64,000 bases of DNA from Streptomyces sp. NBC_00457. Lineage in GTDB: Bacteria; Actinomycetota; Actinomycetes; Streptomycetales; Streptomycetaceae. Position 1 is the stretch's first letter, and every line of letters begins with the position of its first letter. The position numbers and the translations under genes are program-made. Location of the stretch: positions 10,738,566 to 10,802,565 of the forward strand of contig NZ_CP107905.1 of NCBI RefSeq assembly GCF_036014015.1, in the 5' to 3' direction. This document shows positions 60,884-64,000 of this stretch, piece by piece. The notes beneath the pieces were generated by a model, which saw nothing but the letters and a program-made list of their open reading frames with translations, was not told the origin of the DNA and searched no databases.

Positions 60884-60925
60884 CCCGTGCGGGCCGGGCT
60901 GGGGGAGTTGCCCGGCCCGCACGGG
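60884..60925 (-). terminator. Strong hairpin after the DUF932 gene
   Basis: Perfect 16-bp arms (CCCGTGCGGGCCGGGC / GCCCGGCCCGCACGGG) with a 10-nt loop, 6 bp past the stop. Probably a partial terminator lowering expression of the genes that follow. Confidence 0.8.
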
Positions 60926-60931
60926 GGTCTG

Positions 60932-62107
60932 TCAGCCGTGCGCGGCGGCGGCCGCGAGGGCGGGTACCGCGAGTGCTTCCAGGGCGGCGGCCTGGTCGGC
61001 GTCGGCGAGCGTCTGCGCGGTCGACGTGACGGCCTGCATCACACCCCCGGCCGTCATCTGCCCGCCCCGGACGAAGTGGGCAAGGATCATGTCCTTGGCC
61101 TCGTTGCCGATGCTGAGCGACTTGGTGACGTGCTCGATCGTCTTCGTCGGCTCGTCCAGCGTCTTACCGGCGGCGGCCTCCATCTCGTACACCTTGGCCT
61201 CGACGTACTCCTGTGACAGGAACGTGCGCACGGCGTCGGTGGTCTTGGATGTGATCAGCTCCAGCGTCTTGCGCTGGGTCTGGCCGGACCAGGACACAAC
61301 GCCCTCGTCCTGCTTGCCTCCGAGGTGCACAGCGCGCATGACGTCCTTGGTCTGGGTCAGACCGTTGCGGCAGACCTGGATGACCGCACGCGGGGTGATG
61401 GTGTACGCCCCCGCTCCGACTTCGCTGTTGGTGATGACGAACCCCGCCGAGATCATCGGGAGTTCGTCACCGCTGCGGCCGTCGAACGGGGAGCGGTAGC
61501 CGCGCAGCAGGTTGCGGGCCTGGATCGCGACCGCTTCGGACTCGACGCGCACGTACATGCGGCGGTCGGTGAGGTCGCACCCCGTGATCCGGGTGGGGTG
61601 GCCGGACTTCTGCACCCCGTCCAGGGCGGCCAGCAGCATGTCAAGGTTGTCCATCAGCTTGTAGCTGTCGGACAGCAGCGCGCGGGCCACGCCCTCACCG
61701 GGCATGCCGGGGCCGTTCTCGCCCCGGAACGCGCGGAGCATGAAACGGCGCTCCGGCCCCTCACGAAGCCACGCGTTGACGTTCTCGTCCAGCAGCGGGA
61801 CGTTTTCCGCGCGCATGCGGCGCAGGTACGCCAGCGGGATGCGGAGCTTGTCAGAGATCCCCTCGTCGGCAACGGCGGTGGGCCGGTAGATGCCGTCTAC
61901 GGCCGTCACGCCGCGCGCGCTGAGTTGGGCCTCAACGCCTTCGACGTGCACGTTTCCCTCGCGCATCCGCAGCGCGGACGCGGGGGCGATGACGTCCAGC
62001 TTCCGGCGCTGTCCGTCCTCCAGGATGCTGACCAGGTCGGACAGGTCGGCGTTACGGGCGCTTGTGGGGGCGACGTTCGTAGCGCGCTCGGCGAACTGCT
62101 GAGTCAT
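60932..62107 (-). CDS. DUF932 plasmid/phage protein
   Basis: A 391-aa protein of the DUF932 (phage/plasmid-like) family: YRPTAVADEGISDKLRIPLA, DNLDMLLAALDGVQKSGHPT, RSPFDGRSGDELPMISAGFV, ITNSEVGAGAYTITPRAVIQ and CRNGLTQTKDVMRAVHLG. DUF932 proteins are widespread on plasmids and phages; their biochemical role is unsettled, though anti-restriction or ssDNA roles are suggested by context. ATG at 62,107 with AAAGGGA. First gene of the P7 unit. Confidence 0.88.
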   Translation of the reverse strand: MTQQFAERATNVAPTSARNADLSDLVSILEDGQRRKLDVIAPASALRMREGNVHVEGVEAQLSARGVTAVDGIYRPTAVADEGISDKLRIPLAYLRRMRAENVPLLDENVNAWLREGPERRFMLRAFRGENGPGMPGEGVARALLSDSYKLMDNLDMLLAALDGVQKSGHPTRITGCDLTDRRMYVRVESEAVAIQARNLLRGYRSPFDGRSGDELPMISAGFVITNSEVGAGAYTITPRAVIQVCRNGLTQTKDVMRAVHLGGKQDEGVVSWSGQTQRKTLELITSKTTDAVRTFLSQEYVEAKVYEMEAAAGKTLDEPTKTIEHVTKSLSIGNEAKDMILAHFVRGGQMTAGGVMQAVTSTAQTLADADQAAALEALAVPALAAAAAHG

Positions 62108-62140
62108 GCGGTGTTCCCTTTCGCTGTTGGTCTCTGCGGG

Positions 62141-62167
62141 TCGGAGGGCGGGGCCACCGCCCCCCGA
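62141..62167 (-). promoter_or_regulatory. Leader hairpin of the DUF932 unit
   Basis: 11-bp arms (TCGGAGGGCGG / CCGCCCCCCGA, one mismatch) with a GGCCA loop in the 5' leader. Confidence 0.6.
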
Positions 62168-62176
62168 ACAACTGCA

Positions 62177-62220
62177 ATAATAGTGTGTTTTAGGGGTGAG
62201 TGAACCCACCCCTGACCTGC
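62177..62220 (-). promoter_or_regulatory. Regulon promoter P7 (DUF932 unit)
   Basis: -10 TATTAT (62,177-62,182), 16-bp spacer, -35 TTCACT (62,199-62,204), 19-bp box at 62,202-62,220 identical to P2 and 4 bp from the preceding stop. Confidence 0.8.
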
Positions 62221-62224
62221 ACAC

Positions 62225-62788
62225 TTAGACCATCGGCGCGCGGAACTCGGGAAGCGGCGTCAGGCTCTGCCGTCGTACGTTCGTGACAGCGGGCACCGGC
62301 ATGGCGCCGATCACCTTGCACAGGTCGTAGCGGACGGTGTGAGCCGCTCCCACCGGTCCGGCCTGCGCCTTGATCGCCTGTACCCAGTAGAGGCCGTGAC
62401 GCCGTGTCAGGCTCCCGTGATACCTGACCTTCTGCCACAGGACCGGTCCGGCGTCCTGTGGGTCAAGGATCTGAGCTACTGAGAGCGCAAGCTGATTCGC
62501 CACCCGCTCAGACAGCAGCAGCTCCATGAACGCGCGGTCAACCGTCGCCCGGTCGACCGGCACATCGGCCATGGCGGGGCCGGTGTGGCCGGTGCGCACA
62601 CCCATCGCCCAACCCAACTCGAAGAACGACCCGACCACGTCCAGCTGTTCGGGAGACACCCTCAGAGCGTCCGGGTCCCTCTCGCTGCGCGCCATCTCCC
62701 GCAGCGCGTAACGGGCCTGCTCCTTCTCGGCGTCCGTGAGCGGGGCTCCGGCTTCCCGGGCCTGCTCTGCAATCCGCGTGTTCTCCAT
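62225..62788 (-). CDS. Hypothetical protein
   Basis: A 187-aa soluble protein: EKEQARYALREMARSERDPD, VVGSFFELGWAMGVRTGHTG, MELLLSERVANQLALSVAQI, WQKVRYHGSLTRRHGLYWVQ. ATG preceded by GGAAGGGA. Second gene of the P8 unit. Not recognised. Confidence 0.75.
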   Translation of the reverse strand: MENTRIAEQAREAGAPLTDAEKEQARYALREMARSERDPDALRVSPEQLDVVGSFFELGWAMGVRTGHTGPAMADVPVDRATVDRAFMELLLSERVANQLALSVAQILDPQDAGPVLWQKVRYHGSLTRRHGLYWVQAIKAQAGPVGAAHTVRYDLCKVIGAMPVPAVTNVRRQSLTPLPEFRAPMV

Positions 62789-62853
62789 GGTCCCTTCCTC
62801 TTTCCTTGATGCCGGGTGGAAGGGGGCGCCCCAACCGGGCGCCCCCGTGCGGA

Positions 62854-63225
62854 TTACTTCAGGAATCCGTTCGACCGGAGGAATTCGGCCGTGATGTGCG
62901 CGATTCCGTGGGGCTTGTAGATCTGCGGGAATCGCCGCAACTCAACTTCCATGCGCCCCGACTCGTCCGGGTCGATGAATTCCTGAACCAGGCGGTACGG
63001 CTCCTCACCCGTCGGCATTTCCAGCACGACCGGACCGGCGGCCTTGGTCTCGAACCGAATTCCGGTGTAATTCCGGTCGCAGTTGTGCACGATCGTCACT
63101 CCTGCTCGCGAGCACAGCAGGGGCAGGAAGTTAGCGATCGTGCGGGCCTGCACTGCAAGCCCAGTCATGGGCGCGTCTGCGCCTCGCACCCCGCGCACGA
63201 TCCCGTCAGTGATCGTCAGTTCCAC
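62854..63225 (-). CDS. Hypothetical protein at the start of the gene array
   Basis: A 123-aa protein from a GTG with GGGGAAAG just upstream: VELTITDGIVRGVRGADAPM, ARTIANFLPLLCSRAGVTIV, PTGEEPYRLVQEFIDPDESG and IAHITAEFLRSNGFLK. Longer open frames upstream run through the promoter and iterons and are not coding. First gene of the P8 unit. Not recognised. Confidence 0.7.
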   Translation of the reverse strand: MELTITDGIVRGVRGADAPMTGLAVQARTIANFLPLLCSRAGVTIVHNCDRNYTGIRFETKAAGPVVLEMPTGEEPYRLVQEFIDPDESGRMEVELRRFPQIYKPHGIAHITAEFLRSNGFLK

Positions 63226-63284
63226 GTCTTTCCCCTTCGTTGGTCCCTTGCGGTTCCCGGGGGTCGCCTCCCCCAGGACTTCAA

Positions 63285-63313
63285 ATAATAGTGTCTCTTT
63301 CGCTCGGATGGAA
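63285..63313 (-). promoter_or_regulatory. Regulon promoter P8
   Basis: -10 TATTAT (63,285-63,290) in the invariant ACACTATTAT, about 17-bp spacer, -35 TTCCAT (63,308-63,313). The 19-bp box is replaced by the iteron array. Confidence 0.65.
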
Positions 63314-63317
63314 CCCT

Positions 63318-63390
63318 GTTGCGCTGCGGGTTGCGCTGGATGTTGCGCCATGGTGTTGCGGTAGAGGTTGCGCTGGGTGTTGCGCGGCCT
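63318..63390. repeat. Six tandem 12-bp iterons (GTTGCGCTGnnn)
   Basis: GTTGCG recurs at 63,318, 63,330, 63,342, 63,355, 63,367 and 63,379: period 12, 12, 13, 12, 12. Five of the six read GTTGCGC; three read GTTGCGCTG. The regular helical-turn spacing is what replication-initiator or partition-protein iterons show. It directly abuts promoter P8. Confidence 0.7.
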
Positions 63391-63607
63391 CCTGGGGGTC
63401 TCCGCGTCACCCCTGGTCATCCCAACAATCAGGCGTGGTGCGTCTGCTGACATCCCCTCTGCTGCCGCTGCTCCCTGCCCGAATGAGAAGAGAAGGGGGT
63501 GGGGGCGGGCGTGGTCGGCGCGGCGGCTTCGGGGATCGGGCGCGGCTGGTGTCTTGTGCGGCGCGTCGGCCTGTGGCCGTCGCGCGGGGTGGGGGAGTGG
63601 GCGGGGT

Positions 63608-64000
63608 GCTGCCGGAGGCAGCCCCAACCCTCCATCCGCACACGGGCAATTGGGCCCCGGAGGGGCTCTGTTGCCTTTCCCTGGTATTCCGTGATTTACT
63701 TTTCCTCACGGAATACAAATCAAATGCCTTATCTTTAAGGGAATCGGAGATTCCCCTAAGCCCGCTCATTCGAAGGTATATGACCAACCGTCAACTAAAA
63801 CCCCAACACTCCACCCATAAAACAAAATAGACACCCTCGATTTGTGCCGGAGGCACAAACCCCTTTCCCGCTCTTTTCCGTGCCGGAGGCTGCCGTTATG
63901 GAAAATGGCCGGAGGCCAATTTCCATAACACCCGCCGGAGGCGGGGCAATTCGCGCGGGGACGCGCGAAACGAGCGAAGCGAGTATTCGGCTGCCGGAGG
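63608..64000. repeat. Array of hairpins with GGA (GNA-type) loops, continuing past the window
   Basis: Stems of different sequence share the loop GGA: 63,608-63,622 (GCTGCC/GGCAGC), 63,654-63,666 (GCCCC/GGGGC), 63,740-63,756 (GGGAATC/GATTCCC), 63,841-63,859 (TTTGTGCC/GGCACAAA), 63,882-63,890, 63,895-63,929 (16-bp arms, one mismatch), 63,931-63,945 (CCCGCC/GGCGGG); 63,950-63,969 has GGGA. The last copy is cut at position 64,000. Confidence 0.8.
63684..63716. repeat. 11-bp inverted repeat in the AT-rich segment
   Basis: GTATTCCGTGA and TCACGGAATAC flank TTTACTTTTCC. It sits inside the most AT-rich stretch of the window (about 63,670-63,840), among the GGA-loop hairpins. No gene is supportable from 63,391 to 64,000. 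Confidence 0.7.

Noticed and set aside
46970..63313. CRISPR-like array from the repeated 44-bp units
   Set aside because: The units are kilobases apart, each placed before a gene at promoter distance; no spacer periodicity and no cas genes.
63407..63787. Short frames in the iteron/hairpin region
   Set aside because: They cross the AT-rich segment and palindromes, lack ribosome sites and read as Pro/Arg/Ser-rich tracts.
63608..64000. Reading the GGA hairpins as ordinary terminators
   Set aside because: There are too many in a row, no gene ends there, none has a T-tract, and the loop rather than the stem is constant.
63608..64000. Calling the right edge a proven telomere
   Set aside because: The known archetypal Streptomyces telomere sequence is not present in the visible part and the window end need not be the replicon end; kept only as a hypothesis.

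Overview
The window is high-GC actinobacterial DNA, almost certainly Streptomyces or a close relative. Evidence: GTG/TTG starts, 4-base ATGA/GTGA stop-start overlaps, and families such as replication-relaxation proteins, DUF5753-type regulators, DUF574-type methyltransferases and NlpC/P60 transfer lysozymes. The content is that of a large conjugative element (megaplasmid, possibly linear, or a plasmid-like integrative element), not core chromosome. No ribosomal, central-metabolism or chromosomal tRNA-cluster genes are visible.

Layout. (1) 1-9,038, minus strand: a Tad/Flp-type pilus operon (CpaB, CpaE/TadZ, TadA, TadB, TadC, small pilin-like protein, two TadE, TadG-like) preceded by a lipoprotein, a secreted protein and two unknowns. 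(2) 9,039-15,560: unrelated cargo (regulator, methyltransferase, PucR-like regulator, serine hydrolase, glyoxalase-fold protein) bordered by a replication-relaxation remnant and a deleted IS5-type transposase. (3) 15,563-27,603, minus strand: a compact conjugation operon (TcpC/VirB8-like, small membrane proteins, VirB4-like ATPase, VirB6-like protein, transglycosylase/NlpC lysozyme, VirD4-like coupling ATPase). (4) 27,604-31,178: a repeat-rich divergent control region with a 45-bp perfect palindrome and a TGCGCA cluster, followed by a protein with a tandemly duplicated winged-helix domain. (5) 31,179-44,985: a patchwork of cargo and relics. It holds a fulvocin-like cysteine-rich protein, small secreted proteins, a complete 1,151-bp IS630-family element, a replication-relaxation gene, a DNA-binding protein, and a PAPS-reductase-like gene broken by a roughly 3-kb block that carries a DUF6602 nuclease-like gene and an unknown gene. 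(6) 44,988-63,225, minus strand: an array of about 28 mostly small genes (DprA-like, SSB, ParB-like, DUF932, zinc-finger-like proteins, unknowns) and two atypical tRNAs. (7) 63,285-64,000: six 12-bp iterons, an AT-rich stretch, and a run of hairpins that nearly all have a GGA loop.

How it fits together. Regions 1 and 3 look like one surface and transfer apparatus: a type IV secretion-like channel plus a pilus. Their probable operators (CCCCGACCACG-type boxes) recur upstream of the replication-relaxation gene, suggesting transfer and replication share a repressor. Region 6 is organised as eight transcription units, each with a near-identical promoter: -10 TATTAT in an invariant ACACTATTAT, 16-17 bp spacer, and in six of them an extra 19-bp box exactly 25 bp from the -10. 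Most of these transcripts begin with a GC-rich leader hairpin. This looks like an element-specific regulon, the most system-like unexplained feature here. Region 7 is the best candidate for an origin, partition or chromosome-end-like structure. No relaxase with recognisable motifs, integrase, prepilin peptidase or complete ParA/ParB pair is visible; they may lie outside the window.
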